Source of the DNA: an uncultured Pantoea sp.
GTDB lineage: Bacteria > Pseudomonadota > Gammaproteobacteria > Enterobacterales > Enterobacteriaceae
Direction of reading: 5' to 3'
Assembly: GCA_913775175.1 (NCBI GenBank)
Contig: CAJYKU010000030.1
Coordinates: 21,983 to 85,982 of the forward strand
Length of the DNA stretch: 64,000 nt
Positions 1 to 10,038 of this stretch are shown here, piece by piece (position 1 is the first letter of the stretch; every line of letters begins with the position of its first letter). A program made the translations under genes and the position numbers. Under the pieces are notes generated by a model. It had not been told where the DNA came from. It did not search any database and saw only the letters and a list, made by a program, of their open reading frames with translations.

Positions 1-342
1 CACGCCCTGACTGTTATGGCGTATCGGCGATGTTTTACCATGCATCACCTGACGGGCACGCACGACCTCCGCACCAGAGGCCTGTGCAATAGCCTGATGA
101 CCGAGACAGACACCCAGTAACGGTACGCGTCCGGCAAAGTAGCGGATCGCCTCCAGTGAAATCCCCGCCTGATCAGGTGTACAGGGACCGGGAGAGATCA
201 CCAGATGGCGCAGTGGCAACGCTGCCATTTCAGCCAGCGTAATAGCGTCATTTCGTACGACGCGGACGTCAGCGCCCAGCTCACAAAAATATTGGTAGAG
301 GTTCCAGGTAAAGGAATCGTAGTTATCAATCAGCAGCAGCAT
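1..342 (-). CDS. pabA: Aminodeoxychorismate synthase glutaminase subunit (partial, N-terminal part)
   Basis: Glutamine amidotransferase subunit that supplies ammonia to PabB for 4-amino-4-deoxychorismate, a folate (p-aminobenzoate) precursor. The ATG at 342 opens [19 protein letters not shown], the standard PabA/TrpG start, followed by an [13 protein letters not shown] oxyanion-strand segment and [11 protein letters not shown] carrying the nucleophilic Cys of class I amidotransferases. The 3' part, with the catalytic His/Glu, lies left of the window edge. TrpG is an alternative on sequence alone, but the position next to fic/yhfG and ppiA matches the enteric pabA locus. About 114 codons are visible. 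Confidence 0.93.
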   Translation of the reverse strand, partial: MLLLIDNYDSFTWNLYQYFCELGADVRVVRNDAITLAEMAALPLRHLVISPGPCTPDQAGISLEAIRYFAGRVPLLGVCLGHQAIAQASGAEVVRARQVMHGKTSPIRHNSQGV

Positions 343-383
343 AATGACCTCAGGTCAGTCAAACCGCCGCTATTCTACGCATT

Positions 384-977
384 TTAACGCGCCGGACTTA
401 CCACTTTTGCGAGTTGTGTAGTCAGCAGGGTGAGATCCCCTGCTACAGCAGCATTGATCGCTGCGCGCCAGTCAGCCGGCTCCAGTGCTTCCCACGTCAG
501 CAGATATCCTGCATGCAGTGCCAGCTGTTCAAAGAAAATACGCTGTGTGCGGCCATTCCCGGCACGGAATGGATGCAGCACATAGAGTTCGCAATAGTAG
601 TGCGCCAGGCGAGCAACAAACGCCTCCTGTTCCAGCTCAGCCAGTCCCTGCTCCTCCTCCAGTGCGCTCATCAGCGCATTGCCTTCATTTTCGATATATT
701 CAAAGTGGCAATAGGGTGTTTCATCACGCCAGATATCGATGGTGCGCAACTCGCCCGCCCAGCTGTAGAGATCCTGAAACAGTGTCCGGTGAATATGGCG
801 CAGGCGCGGCAGTCCGGGCAGACGCGGTCCGATATCCAGCGTTGCCAGCCGGGCCGCACTGAACGCCAGTTCAGCTTTGCGCAGCTGGGCTGCATCATGA
901 ATATCGAACTGATTTTTCAGCACATCATCGTTGTGCCACAGGTAGGGATCGCGGGTCGCCAGTGAGTTATTCACCAT
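384..977 (-). CDS. fic: Fic-domain protein (putative AMP transferase)
   Basis: Fic-family protein of 197 residues, close to the E. coli Fic length. Family members transfer AMP from ATP to target proteins. The Fic motif is HPFRAGNGRTQR with His at about residue 135. The usual acidic residue (HxFx[D/E]GNGR), which helps bind Mg-ATP, is Ala (codon GCC), while the GNGR anion-binding loop is intact. It is preceded by yhfG with an 11-base overlap, so the two are almost certainly co-transcribed and translationally coupled. yhfG-fic-pabA is the enteric order. Family membership is clear; AMPylation activity is uncertain because of the missing acid. Confidence 0.93.
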   Translation of the reverse strand: MVNNSLATRDPYLWHNDDVLKNQFDIHDAAQLRKAELAFSAARLATLDIGPRLPGLPRLRHIHRTLFQDLYSWAGELRTIDIWRDETPYCHFEYIENEGNALMSALEEEQGLAELEQEAFVARLAHYYCELYVLHPFRAGNGRTQRIFFEQLALHAGYLLTWEALEPADWRAAINAAVAGDLTLLTTQLAKVVSPAR

Positions 978-1137
978 ATTGCCTCCTCAGCGAAGCCAGG
1001 CGATCATCTGCCTGTCCGGCGGGCACGGCTGATTCATTCAGGGTATAGCCTGACAGCTTACAACTGGCCTGATAGCTGGCAGCCCGACGCTGCTGCCATA
1101 GAGTGACTTTCTGTTTTTCGGTAAGTCTGTGCGGCAT
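967..1137 (-). CDS. yhfG: YhfG family antitoxin-like small protein
   Basis: A 56-residue protein starting MPHRLTEKQKVTLW, matching the YhfG family found upstream of fic in enterics (class I Fic inhibitor, also called FicA). The start chosen is the ATG at 1137; in-frame upstream codons would add 26 residues with no family match. It overlaps the fic start by 11 bases. Class I antitoxins inhibit through a Glu in an (S/T)xxxE(G/N) helix. The nearest match I can see is SAVPAG, with Ala where Glu is expected, so the inhibitory contact may be altered or located elsewhere. Confidence 0.8.
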   Translation of the reverse strand: MPHRLTEKQKVTLWQQRRAASYQASCKLSGYTLNESAVPAGQADDRLASLRRQYGE

Positions 1138-1238
1138 AGCGCCTCCGGCTGACAAGATTTGCCCTAAGTATAAGAGCAAATTCTGGCTTTGCCGGAGTGC
1201 AGTCAGATGCGCCACGTTAAAAGTGGCGCCGCGAGAGC

Positions 1239-1811
1239 TTATGGCAGCACTTTTGCCGAGGTGATAACAACCGGTTTTGCCGGGACATTTTGATAAGGTC
1301 CCACATTTTTGGTTGGCACCTGAGCAATTTTGTCGATGACATCCATGCCTTTCACAACTTTACCAAATACGGCATAGCCAAAGTCGCGCTGCCCGTGATC
1401 AAGAAAGGCGTTATCGGCCACGTTAAGGAAAAACTGGCTGGTTGCGCTATCTTTTTCCGCCGTACGCGCCATAGAGATGGTACCACGCAGGTTACGCAGG
1501 CCGTTGTCCGCCTCGTTTTTTACCGGCGCATTGGTCTGCTTCTGCTGCATATCTGCAGTAAAACCACCGCCCTGAATCATAAAGCCTGGGATCACACGAT
1601 GGAAAATTGTGTTGTTGTAGAAGCCGTTATTAACGTAATCCACAAAGTTTTTCACTGAAACCGGCGCTTTCTGGTTATCCAGTTCCAGTTCGATATTGCC
1701 TGCCGAGGTGGTCAGCAGGACATGCGTGTCCCCTTTTGCTGCCAATGCTGAAGCGGATACTGAAGAGAGTGCAAACAGGGCGATTGCCGCTGTCAAAGTA
1801 CGTTTAAGCAT
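1239..1811 (-). CDS. ppiA: Periplasmic peptidyl-prolyl cis-trans isomerase A (cyclophilin)
   Basis: Cyclophilin-type prolyl isomerase that assists folding in the periplasm. It has 190 residues: a Sec signal peptide (residues 1-25, [16 protein letters not shown]...ALAAKG), then the cyclophilin fold with [32 protein letters not shown] and [12 protein letters not shown], which line the proline-binding active site. The length equals E. coli PpiA. It is divergent from tsgA, and a CRP-like site lies in the shared upstream region, consistent with the known cAMP-CRP control of E. coli ppiA (rotA). Confidence 0.96.
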   Translation of the reverse strand: MLKRTLTAAIALFALSSVSASALAAKGDTHVLLTTSAGNIELELDNQKAPVSVKNFVDYVNNGFYNNTIFHRVIPGFMIQGGGFTADMQQKQTNAPVKNEADNGLRNLRGTISMARTAEKDSATSQFFLNVADNAFLDHGQRDFGYAVFGKVVKGMDVIDKIAQVPTKNVGPYQNVPAKPVVITSAKVLP

Positions 1812-1948
1812 GGAAGAGTCCTTACCCTGGAGATCGGCTTAAAAAAACAGGCTTGATTGTAAAGAGCATGTAATGCAAGAGCCAGCGTTTTACCTATATT
1901 TACGCGGATGTTGCAAACGTCATACTTTTACCCTGACGCAATCATTTG

Positions 1949-1964
1949 CGTGACTGAAATCACA
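1949..1964. promoter_or_regulatory. Candidate CRP site between ppiA and tsgA
   Basis: CGTGA-CTGAAA-TCACA matches the CRP consensus TGTGA-N6-TCACA at 9 of 10 fixed positions. It sits about 140 bases upstream of ppiA and 110 upstream of tsgA. E. coli ppiA is known to be controlled by cAMP-CRP, which supports the call. Binding itself is inferred. Confidence 0.6.
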
Positions 1965-2073
1965 CATACTGTGAAATTCTGATAGCTTATTTCAGCGCTT
2001 TGTTTATTAACATCACAGTTCCATTTACAATTCATGACACATATGTTTTATCGTCCCACCACAGGTTATGTAC

Positions 2074-3252
2074 ATGACAAACCGTAATCGTATCGGCCTT
2101 ACCTGGATTAGCTTTTTCTCCTACGCGCTTACCGGCGCTCTGGTTATTGTAACTGGTATGGTACTTGATAATATTGCTCAATATTTTCAGTTACCTATAT
2201 CGGAGATGAGCAATACCTTCACGTTCCTGAATGCTGGCATTCTGGTTGCTGTTTTTCTTAACGCCTGGCTGATGGTGATTGTGCCGCTGAAGCGCCAGCT
2301 AATATTTGGCTTTGTGCTGATGATCCTGGCGGTTGCCGGTCTGATGACCAGCCATAATCTGAGTATATTTTCACTCTGCATGTTTGTGCTGGGTGTGGTC
2401 AGTGGGATCACCATGTCGATCGGTACATTCCTGATCACCTATCTCTATGATGGACGCCAGCGCGGCTCACGTCTGCTGTTTACTGACTCATTTTTCAGCA
2501 TGGCGGGCACCATTTTTCCAATTATCGCCGGGGTACTGCTGGCACGTGCGCTGTCATGGTACTGGGTCTACGCCTGTATCGGCGTAATCTATCTGGCTAT
2601 CTTTATACTGACGCTGATGGTTGAATTCCCGGTGCTGAAGAGCGAATCAGCTGTTCAGGGTGGCGAAAAAGAGAAATGGGGCCTGGGCGTGCTGTTTCTG
2701 GCCGTAGCGGCGCTTTGCTACATTCTGGGTCAGCTTGGATTTATCTCCTGGGTGCCGGAATATGCTACCAAGTCGATGGGTATGGACATCGCTTCAGCCG
2801 GTCAGCTGGTGGGGAACTTCTGGACTGCCTATATGGTAGGCATGTGGATCTTCAGTTTCCTGCTGCGCTTTTTTGATCTGCAGCGCATACTGATGGTGCT
2901 GGCAGCGCTGGCAACCGGCCTGATGTACTGGTTTGTCACCACGCAGGAAGCGGGCATGCTGCACTGGATTATTATGGCTCTGGGTTTCTTCTCCAGCGCT
3001 ATCTATACCACCATTATCACACTGGGCTCGCAGCAGACCCGGGTTTCATCTCCCAAGCTGGTTAACTTTATCCTGACCTGCGGTACGGTAGGCACCATGC
3101 TGACCTTTGTGGTCACAGGTCCGATTGTAGCCAAAGGCGGCGCACACGCAGCGCTCTCCACCGCAAACGCTCTCTATGCCGTAGTGTTTGTTATGTGTGT
3201 TCTGCTGGGCTTTGTAACCAAACATCGTCAGTACGCCCATACTGCTCACTAA
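2074..3252 (+). CDS. tsgA: MFS transporter TsgA
   Basis: Inner-membrane major facilitator protein of the TsgA family, with about 12 hydrophobic segments and 392 residues. Substrate unknown; the Salmonella homologue was found through tellurite/selenite-related expression. The start is taken at the ATG at 2074 ([14 protein letters not shown], matching E. coli TsgA MTNSNRIKLTWISF). An in-frame ATG two codons upstream would sit only 3 bases from the AGG at 2062. In E. coli tsgA is followed by nirBDC-cysG; here it is followed directly, across a shared terminator, by convergent trpS. Confidence 0.93.
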   Translation: MTNRNRIGLTWISFFSYALTGALVIVTGMVLDNIAQYFQLPISEMSNTFTFLNAGILVAVFLNAWLMVIVPLKRQLIFGFVLMILAVAGLMTSHNLSIFSLCMFVLGVVSGITMSIGTFLITYLYDGRQRGSRLLFTDSFFSMAGTIFPIIAGVLLARALSWYWVYACIGVIYLAIFILTLMVEFPVLKSESAVQGGEKEKWGLGVLFLAVAALCYILGQLGFISWVPEYATKSMGMDIASAGQLVGNFWTAYMVGMWIFSFLLRFFDLQRILMVLAALATGLMYWFVTTQEAGMLHWIIMALGFFSSAIYTTIITLGSQQTRVSSPKLVNFILTCGTVGTMLTFVVTGPIVAKGGAHAALSTANALYAVVFVMCVLLGFVTKHRQYAHTAH

Positions 3253-3371
3253 TGCAGTACCGCTACTCAAAACATGCCGGAGAGGCTGACACAGCTGTCT
3301 GGCATACTCTGAGATAACGCGATTCCGCAGACTGTTTACCACGCCCTGCAACGGGATAGCGACTGAACAAA

Positions 3372-3399
3372 AAAAGGCGAGCCATCTGGCTCGCCTTTT
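3372..3399. terminator. Bidirectional terminator tsgA/trpS
   Basis: A 12-base perfect stem (AAAAGGCGAGCC) with an ATCT loop gives an A-tract on the left and a T-tract on the right, so it can end both tsgA (+) and the trpS operon (-). Confidence 0.9.
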
Positions 3400-3419
3400 A
3401 TCACTGAAACACGACTTAC

Positions 3420-4424
3420 TCAGGGCTGGGCAACAAACCCCACCGCAGCGTAAACTTTTTTCAGCGTCTCCTGTGCCTGTGCACGTGCTTTCGTCGCGCC
3501 ATCACGCATAACCTGGTTCAGCAGGGCTTCATCGTTACGAAAACGATGGTAGCGCTCCTGCAGCTCAGTCAGCATACCAGACACTGCGTCGGCAACCTCA
3601 CCTTTGAGATGGCCATACATCTTGCCCTCAAACGACTGTTCCAGATCCTGGATCGATTTGCCGGTAACGCCAGAAAGAATATCCAGCAGGTTTGACACTC
3701 CCGCTTTCTCTTTCACATCGTAGCGTACCACTGGCGGCTCTTCAGAGTCGGTCACTGCACGTTTGATCTTTTTCACCACTGATTTGGTATCTTCCAGCAG
3801 ACCAATCACGTTATTACGGTTGTCGTCCGACTTTGACATCTTTTTAGTCGGTTCCAGCAGTGACATCACGCGTGCGCCAGATTTAGGAATAAATGGCTCA
3901 GGAATTTTAAAAATATCGCCATAAAGCGCGTTAAAACGGGCAGCGATATCGCGGCTCAGTTCCAGATGTTGCTTCTGATCTTCACCCACCGGCACCTGGT
4001 TGGTCTGATAGAGCAGGATATCTGCCGCCATCAGCACCGGATAGTCAAAGAGTCCGGCGTTGATATTCTCTTCATAGCGGGCAGATTTATCCTTGAACTG
4101 TGTCATACGGCTTAGTTCGCCAAAATAGGCGTAGCAGTTCAGTACCCAGCTTAGCTGGGCGTGCTCCGGCACATGCGACTGGACAAAAATGGTGCTTTTT
4201 TCCGGATCGATACCGCAGGCGAGATACAGAGCCAGAGTATCCAGTGTGGCTTTACGCAGTGCAGCGGCATCCTGACGAACCGTAATCGCGTGCAGATCAA
4301 CAATGCAGTAAATGCAGTGGTAATCATCCTGCATCTGCACCCACTGACGCAGCGCCCCCATATAGTTACCAATGGTCAGTTCACCGGAAGGCTGGGCGCC
4401 GCTGAAAACGATGGGTTTGCTCAT
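3420..4424 (-). CDS. trpS: Tryptophanyl-tRNA synthetase
   Basis: Class I aminoacyl-tRNA synthetase charging tRNA-Trp; 334 residues, as in E. coli. The HIGH-equivalent is TIGN in [13 protein letters not shown] near residue 18, and the KMSKS signature is intact (KKMSKSDDN). Last gene of the aroK-aroB-damX-dam-rpe-gph-trpS operon, 15 bases after gph, and followed by the bidirectional hairpin at 3372-3399. Confidence 0.98.
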   Translation of the reverse strand: MSKPIVFSGAQPSGELTIGNYMGALRQWVQMQDDYHCIYCIVDLHAITVRQDAAALRKATLDTLALYLACGIDPEKSTIFVQSHVPEHAQLSWVLNCYAYFGELSRMTQFKDKSARYEENINAGLFDYPVLMAADILLYQTNQVPVGEDQKQHLELSRDIAARFNALYGDIFKIPEPFIPKSGARVMSLLEPTKKMSKSDDNRNNVIGLLEDTKSVVKKIKRAVTDSEEPPVVRYDVKEKAGVSNLLDILSGVTGKSIQDLEQSFEGKMYGHLKGEVADAVSGMLTELQERYHRFRNDEALLNQVMRDGATKARAQAQETLKKVYAAVGFVAQP

Positions 4425-4439
4425 GTTATATCCTGATAA

Positions 4440-5117
4440 TCACAGCCCGAGAGCGGGCAAAAGTTCGCTAAAAGTATCGAGTGTTAAATCGGGCTGGCTG
4501 GTTGTGATTGGCTCGCCATAGTTATAGCCATAGGTCATGCCGACATTAGGCACGCCAGCCGCCTGTGCTGCGAGAATATCATTGCGCGAATCGCCCACAA
4601 ACAGCATTTCTGCTGGCAGCACGCCAAAATGCCCCAGCGCCAGGAAAATTCCGGCCGGATGCGGCTTCTTCACCACCACATCATCTCCCCCGACAATCAG
4701 CGTAAACAGCTCGCTAATGCCAAGCGATTGCAGCATTGGTGCTACAAAAGGGGTCGGCTTATTGGTAATAACGGCTAACGGCAAGCCCTGCTCACGCAGC
4801 GCCATCAGTGTCTCTTTAACCTGCGGAAACAGCGTACTACCTGTTTCAGCCGTTATGGCATAGTGCTTATCAAAACAGGCACGTGCATCGCGCTGCTCTT
4901 CTGCATGAGGCTCACGACCCAGCGCCCAGGTCAGCGCACGCGCCATCATGATATCAGCACCATTGCCGATCCATGTAGAAGCCAGATCAATTCCTGGTGC
5001 CGGTAACTGCAAATCTTCCAGCGCCAGATCGATTGCCTGTGACAGGCCAGGTGCGCTATGCACCAGCGTGCCATCAAGATCAAACGCCAGCGCGCGGATA
5101 TCAGTGAAATGAGCCAT
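4440..5117 (-). CDS. gph: Phosphoglycolate phosphatase
   Basis: HAD-superfamily phosphatase that removes 2-phosphoglycolate formed during DNA repair. 225 residues from the ATG at 5117 ([21 protein letters not shown]), aligned with E. coli Gph; upstream in-frame codons have no counterpart. HAD motif I is DLDGTLV with the nucleophilic Asp, motif II is in AVITNKP, motif III/IV is VKKPHP plus FVGDSRND. Its start overlaps the 3' end of rpe by 17 bases, indicating translational coupling. Confidence 0.96.
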   Translation of the reverse strand: MAHFTDIRALAFDLDGTLVHSAPGLSQAIDLALEDLQLPAPGIDLASTWIGNGADIMMARALTWALGREPHAEEQRDARACFDKHYAITAETGSTLFPQVKETLMALREQGLPLAVITNKPTPFVAPMLQSLGISELFTLIVGGDDVVVKKPHPAGIFLALGHFGVLPAEMLFVGDSRNDILAAQAAGVPNVGMTYGYNYGEPITTSQPDLTLDTFSELLPALGL

Positions 5118-5784
5118 TGACCTTCTCCAGTTCATTACGCATTTCATCAATGACTTTTTTGTAATCCGGCTGGCCGAAAATAGCCGAGCCCGCCACAAAC
5201 ATATCTGCGCCAGCAGCTGCAACCTGACCAATATTATCGACCTTCACCCCGCCATCCACTTCCAGCCGGATATCATAGCCACTCTGGTCGATACGGCGGC
5301 GCGCCTCACGCAGTTTATCCAGCGTACCAGGAATAAAGGATTGACCGCCAAAGCCTGGATTCACTGACATCAGCAGAATGACATCCAGCTTATCCATGAC
5401 ATAATCGAGATAACTGAGCGGTGTTGCCGGGTTAAATACCAGCCCTGCTTTACAGCCATGCTCTTTGATCAGCTGCAGAGTGCGATCCACATGTTCGCTC
5501 GCTTCCGGATGGAAAGTGATATAGCTGGCGCCCGCTTTAGCAAACTCAGGAATCAGCGCATCGACTGGTTTAACCATCAAATGCACATCGATAGGTGCCG
5601 TAATACCGTAATCGCGCAGCGCTTTCAGCACCATAGGCCCCATGGTCAGATTAGGCACATAGTGATTGTCCATCACATCAAAATGCACGACATCGCCACC
5701 CGCTGCCAGCACTTTTGCGGTATCTTCGCCCAGGCGGGCAAAGTCAGCGGCAAGAATTGAAGGGGCCAGTAAAAATTGTTTCAT
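5101..5784 (-). CDS. rpe: Ribulose-phosphate 3-epimerase
   Basis: Interconverts ribulose 5-phosphate and xylulose 5-phosphate in the pentose phosphate pathway. 227 residues from the ATG at 5784 ([21 protein letters not shown]), a TIM barrel with metal-binding signatures [31 protein letters not shown] and LEVDGG. A longer in-frame reading upstream would run into the dam coding region. It lies between dam (65-base gap) and gph (17-base overlap), as in E. coli. Confidence 0.97.
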   Translation of the reverse strand: MKQFLLAPSILAADFARLGEDTAKVLAAGGDVVHFDVMDNHYVPNLTMGPMVLKALRDYGITAPIDVHLMVKPVDALIPEFAKAGASYITFHPEASEHVDRTLQLIKEHGCKAGLVFNPATPLSYLDYVMDKLDVILLMSVNPGFGGQSFIPGTLDKLREARRRIDQSGYDIRLEVDGGVKVDNIGQVAAAGADMFVAGSAIFGQPDYKKVIDEMRNELEKVNGSFH

Positions 5785-5849
5785 CCGATTCTCCCAATGT
5801 TGTGCGTCAGCCTTGACTGACGTAGTGCGTTGGTCGCGGACGAAACAGG

Positions 5850-6662
5850 CTAGCGGAAAAGCGCCAGCAGTTCGTCCACCTGCGTACGACCACTTATGCT
5901 TCGGCTGATAGAACGCCGGGCTTTTACTACATGTAAATCCGCGTTCTGATACCACTCTCGTGTAAGCAGCGTATCGTGATTTGAAATCAGAACCGGTATC
6001 CGGCACTCGTACGCCAGCTTATTGGCCAGCTCTGCAAGATGCTGCTGCTCGCGCAGGCTGAAACTGTTGGTATGGTAAGCCGTGAAATTAGCCGTTGCTG
6101 ACAGTGGGGCATAGGGTGGATCACAATAGACCACAGAGCCTGCGGCAGCACTGTTCAGAGTAGCATCGTACGATTCACAGACAAAGGTCGCTTTCTGGGC
6201 GCGCTCGGCAAACCAGAGTAGCTCGGCTTCCGGAAAGTAGGGTTTGCGATAGCGGCCAAACGGCACGTTGAATTCACCACGCAGATTATAGCGACACAAT
6301 CCGTTGTAGCCGTGGCGATTCAGATAGAGAAACAGCACCGCACGCTGATAAGGATCACGGCTGGCGTTAAATGCCAGACGCTGCGCATAGTAGTGTTCAG
6401 CACTGTTACCTTCCGGTGTAAACAGCAGACGAGCATCGGCGATAAACGCCTGCGTGCGGGTTTTAACAATATTGTAGAGATTGATGAGGTCGCCGTTGAT
6501 GTCCGCCAGATGATAGCGGTCATAATCGGTGTTAAGGAACACGGAGCCGGCACCGACAAAGGGCTCAACTAAACAGTCGCCTTGTGGCAGATGGCGACGA
6601 ATATCGTCAAGCAGCGGGTATTTCCCTCCGGCCCATTTCAGGAAAGCGCGATTTTTTTTCAT
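5850..6662 (-). CDS. dam: DNA adenine methyltransferase (GATC)
   Basis: Orphan N6-adenine methylase of GATC sites, used for mismatch-repair strand choice, SeqA control and gene regulation. 270 residues. It has the N-terminal KWAGGK, the SAM-binding FVGAGSVF and the catalytic DPPY ([12 protein letters not shown]). The C-terminus is a few residues shorter than the 278 of E. coli. Located between damX and rpe as in E. coli. Confidence 0.98.
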   Translation of the reverse strand: MKKNRAFLKWAGGKYPLLDDIRRHLPQGDCLVEPFVGAGSVFLNTDYDRYHLADINGDLINLYNIVKTRTQAFIADARLLFTPEGNSAEHYYAQRLAFNASRDPYQRAVLFLYLNRHGYNGLCRYNLRGEFNVPFGRYRKPYFPEAELLWFAERAQKATFVCESYDATLNSAAAGSVVYCDPPYAPLSATANFTAYHTNSFSLREQQHLAELANKLAYECRIPVLISNHDTLLTREWYQNADLHVVKARRSISRSISGRTQVDELLALFR

Positions 6663-6759
6663 GCTGTCGTGGTTATTACATCTTCATTGTAGCTGTGGTG
6701 AAACCGACAGCAGATCTGCGCTTAAACGGGGCCGTAGCGCAGCACAGCCCCACATCAAT

Positions 6760-7785
6760 TTACTGACTCTCTTTCTGTACCTGACTCAGCGGCTTAACCC
6801 AGGGGTTAGCTGCCCGCACGTCGGCTGGCAGAGTGGCTACCGCACGCTTTGCTTCGGCAGGCGTAGCGTACGCACCGCTAACCAATACATACCAGGGCTG
6901 ACCATTACGTGTGGTTTTATACACGTGATAGCCACTGAGATTTTGCTTTCTTGCCCACGCAGTCAAATTCTCCTGCTTAGATGCCCCACTCAGCTGCAAC
7001 GTATAGTTGCCGCCTGATGGCAGAGATTTGCCGGGCGTACCCGTTGCTGGTGCATTATGCGCCGCCGTAGTATGCGTTTTATTTTCCCGGGTTACTGAAG
7101 GCTTTGCCGCCGCCGTCGATTTATGGCTGGACGCGGATAATGCCTCACGTGGCTTGCTGCTTGCGGCGCGTGGTGCATTATCTGTGCGCACCGCCGGTGG
7201 CGTTACGGCTTTGCCCGTGCCAGCGTTGCCGCTGACAGTCGCTGGTGCAGTTGGCAAAGAGCTGTTGCCCTGCGCGCCCTGAGCGGCAACATCAACAGAA
7301 CCCTGCTGATTAGAAAGCGCGCTATTAAGATCGCCTGGCAGTGTAATGCGCTGCTGACCTTCGGGCGTATCCGTTGCCGATGCCTGGGTTGGCGTAGAGG
7401 AAACAGATGGCATAGAAATAGCCTGCGAATCATTGCCATTCGCCGCCTGCATTGAATTCTGTGGCCTGCTGCCTTCTGCAACAGGTTCAGCCGTCTGCTG
7501 GCCACTCATTGACGTTGAGCCAGAGAGGTCTATATGTTTTTCACCGCCAGAGGCAGCGCTGGTATCGCTACTGCGCTTAGCAACGTTTTTGTCGTCGGGG
7601 CCAGTAAGCGCTGAGCCGATACCCAGAACCAGTACCAGCAGCACCAGAATGCCAACGCCCATCATCATATGCTGACGGGAAACGGGCGTTTTGGCTTTCG
7701 GCGCAGAAGATGACTTGCGGGATCGCACAGGACGACGATCGCTGGCATCAGGTTTTAACTCATCTTCCGGTTTGAACTCATCCAT
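6760..7785 (-). CDS. damX: Cell-division protein DamX (SPOR domain)
   Basis: Bitopic inner-membrane protein recruited to the septal ring. It opens MDEFKPEDELKPDASDRR as in E. coli, has one membrane segment at about residues 41-61 (MMMGVGILVLLVLVLGIGSAL), a Ser/Thr/Ala/Pro-rich periplasmic linker, and a C-terminal SPOR domain from about residue 255 (YTLQLSGASKQENLTAWA... GQPWYVLVSGAYAT) that binds denuded peptidoglycan. It has 341 residues against 428 in E. coli: the acidic cytoplasmic stretch before the membrane segment is largely missing and the linker is shorter. A strong GGAGGAGG ribosome site precedes the ATG. Confidence 0.95.
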   Translation of the reverse strand: MDEFKPEDELKPDASDRRPVRSRKSSSAPKAKTPVSRQHMMMGVGILVLLVLVLGIGSALTGPDDKNVAKRSSDTSAASGGEKHIDLSGSTSMSGQQTAEPVAEGSRPQNSMQAANGNDSQAISMPSVSSTPTQASATDTPEGQQRITLPGDLNSALSNQQGSVDVAAQGAQGNSSLPTAPATVSGNAGTGKAVTPPAVRTDNAPRAASSKPREALSASSHKSTAAAKPSVTRENKTHTTAAHNAPATGTPGKSLPSGGNYTLQLSGASKQENLTAWARKQNLSGYHVYKTTRNGQPWYVLVSGAYATPAEAKRAVATLPADVRAANPWVKPLSQVQKESQ

Positions 7786-7906
7786 CTAGCCTCCTCCGTA
7801 GAAGGTCACGCTTCTGACGTGCCTTATCACAACGTTCTTCGTTCAGCCTGGTCCGCCCTGCCCTGATGGCAAAAGCTGGCACATCTCTGCGATATCAAAT
7901 CTGCGC

Positions 7907-8995
7907 TCAGGATCCGCGACACTCGTTAATTGCAGCCAGCACCATATCATGTGCAACGCCGGCACGCACTTCAGAGCGACCAATAGCGAGAGGCAGCACC
8001 AGACGCAGCTCACCGCCCACGACTTTTTTGTCGCGCATCATATGCGGCAGATAGTCTTCAGCCGTCATGGAATCAGGCCCGGTGACCGGCAAGCCAGCAC
8101 GCTGCAACAGAGCAATAATACGATCGGCATCTGCGGCGCTAAACTGCCCCAAACGCTGAGCAGTACGCGCAGCCATCACCATGCCGGCAGCCACAGCTTC
8201 GCCATGCAGCCAGTTGCCATATCCCATATGCGCTTCAATGGCATGGCCAAAGGTATGGCCCAGATTCAGCAGCGCGCGCAAACCTGTTTCACGCTCATCG
8301 GCGGCAACAACTTCAGCTTTCAGCTCACAGCAGCGACGGATACACCACGCAATTGCGCGCTCATCCAGCGCCAGCAGCGCATCAAGATTCTGCTCCAGCC
8401 AGTTAAAGAATTCGCCATCCAGAATGATGCCATATTTGATCACTTCAGCCAGGCCAGAGGCCAGCTCGCGTGGCGGTAACGTCGCCAGACAATCGGTATC
8501 AATCACCACTGATGCAGGCTGGTAAAACGCGCCAATCATGTTCTTGCCAAGTGGATGATTCACTGCGGTTTTGCCGCCGACCGAAGAGTCAACCTGCGAC
8601 AACAGTGTAGTAGGCACCTGAATAAAGCGAACACCGCGCTGATAGCTAGCCGCGGCAAATCCGGTAAGGTCACCAATAACACCGCCACCAAGCGCAATCA
8701 GTGTCGTATCACGACCATGCGGCTTCTGCAGCAGTGCAGTAAATACCTCATCCATTACCGCCAGCGTTTTATATTGCTCGCCATCCGGCAGGATAACCTG
8801 ATCAACCCTGACACCCAGCTGAGTAAGCAGCGTAGCAACTTTCTCAAGATAGAGTGGGGCCAGCGTCTGGTTGGTAACCAGCATAGCGTGATCGCCTGCC
8901 TTCAGCGGCCAAAACGAAGCCGGATCTGCGAACAATCCGGCAGCAATGGTAATGGGGTAACTACGATCCCCCAGTGAGACAGTGATCTTCTCCAT
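7907..8995 (-). CDS. aroB: 3-dehydroquinate synthase
   Basis: Second step of the shikimate pathway, converting DAHP to 3-dehydroquinate with NAD and a divalent metal. 362 residues, as in E. coli. NAD-binding [14 protein letters not shown] and metal-binding His/Glu in [12 protein letters not shown] and [11 protein letters not shown] are present. It lies 39 bases after aroK and 121 before damX, the standard order. Confidence 0.98.
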   Translation of the reverse strand: MEKITVSLGDRSYPITIAAGLFADPASFWPLKAGDHAMLVTNQTLAPLYLEKVATLLTQLGVRVDQVILPDGEQYKTLAVMDEVFTALLQKPHGRDTTLIALGGGVIGDLTGFAAASYQRGVRFIQVPTTLLSQVDSSVGGKTAVNHPLGKNMIGAFYQPASVVIDTDCLATLPPRELASGLAEVIKYGIILDGEFFNWLEQNLDALLALDERAIAWCIRRCCELKAEVVAADERETGLRALLNLGHTFGHAIEAHMGYGNWLHGEAVAAGMVMAARTAQRLGQFSAADADRIIALLQRAGLPVTGPDSMTAEDYLPHMMRDKKVVGGELRLVLPLAIGRSEVRAGVAHDMVLAAINECRGS

Positions 8996-9034
8996 GATGA
9001 CCGATACCTGTTGCTGAGCCCTCAGGACGCTGGA

Positions 9035-9556
9035 TTAATTTTTTTCCAGCATATTGATGATCTGATTGGCGACCACTTTGGCACTTTGATCATCAGTGCG
9101 AATAGTGACGTCAGCGATCTCTTCATAAAGCGGATTGCGTTCATCCGCCAGCGCCTCGAGCACTTCACGAGGCGGTTCATCAACTTGCAGCAGCGGACGC
9201 TTTTTATCGCGTTGCGTGCGGGCAAGCTGCTTTTCAATGGTGGTTTCCAGATAGACGACCACGCCGCGGGCGGAGAGACGATTGCGCGTTTCACGGGATT
9301 TGACTGAACCGCCGCCGGTCGCCAGTACGATGCCTTGTTTTTCGGTCAACTCGTTGATGATTTTTTCTTCGCGATCGCGGAAACCAGCTTCGCCTTCCAC
9401 ATCAAATACCCAGCCTACATCCGCTCCGGTACGTCGCTCAATTTCCTGATCGGAATCGAAAAATTCCATATTGAGTTGCTGAGCTAACTGACGACCAATA
9501 GTGCTTTTGCCGGCACCCATCGGCCCAACCAGAAAGATATTGCGTTTCTCTGCCAT
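9035..9556 (-). CDS. aroK: Shikimate kinase I
   Basis: Phosphorylates shikimate with ATP. 173 residues with the Walker A loop GPMGAGKST at the N-terminus (residues 11-19), the DSDQEIERR shikimate-binding region, GGGSV and the adenine-loop RDKKRPLL. First gene of the aroK-to-trpS operon; its promoter must lie in the 480-base spacer before hofQ. Confidence 0.98.
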   Translation of the reverse strand: MAEKRNIFLVGPMGAGKSTIGRQLAQQLNMEFFDSDQEIERRTGADVGWVFDVEGEAGFRDREEKIINELTEKQGIVLATGGGSVKSRETRNRLSARGVVVYLETTIEKQLARTQRDKKRPLLQVDEPPREVLEALADERNPLYEEIADVTIRTDDQSAKVVANQIINMLEKN

Positions 9557-10038
9557 TTTATCGGTATTACTAAGAATTCGTTGATGATACCCCGCGTTCA
9601 GCGCATTGCTGGCGGGACAGGAACTGAGACCTCATAAGCATTAGCAAGAGTCAGATAGAAAATTATCTCAACACTCATGGCCGTTTGGCAACCGAATAAA
9701 TCGCCTCCGGCAACCTGCACACAGGTATAGTCTTTGGTTCGCGAGACGAAAACGCTCTTCCTTACGTGCCTTCATTAAACAGGCTGCGGCTAAGCAGGCC
9801 GGGGATGTTCGTGTTTTTTGTCCATTGACATAACCACTGAAACGGGCCCCTTTTCTGCTCGTTACGACCTGCATCATGCTGGCATATTTCTTTTTTGACG
9901 CCAGTATCGCTTGTAACTGACATCCGTCGGAAGATTATACTGCCGCGTTCCGCTACACCGTTTTAAAATCGCTAAACCTTGTAAGCTAATTCCTCTCCTG
10001 CGTCAACGCGGATGGCACTACAGAACGAATTTTCCGCT
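9557..10038. other. aroK-hofQ intergenic region
   Basis: A 482-base spacer between two minus-strand genes. It must hold the promoter and leader of the aroK operon. A minus-strand reading frame at 9668-9877 (69 codons, Cys/Arg-rich, with CAGC and HEC) is open, but I see no ribosome site and recognise no family, so I do not call it a gene. Confidence 0.5.

Noticed and set aside
414..965. Plus-strand open frames opposite fic (183 and 125 codons)
   Set aside because: They lie wholly antisense to fic, whose Fic motif is unambiguous; no ribosome site or family match.
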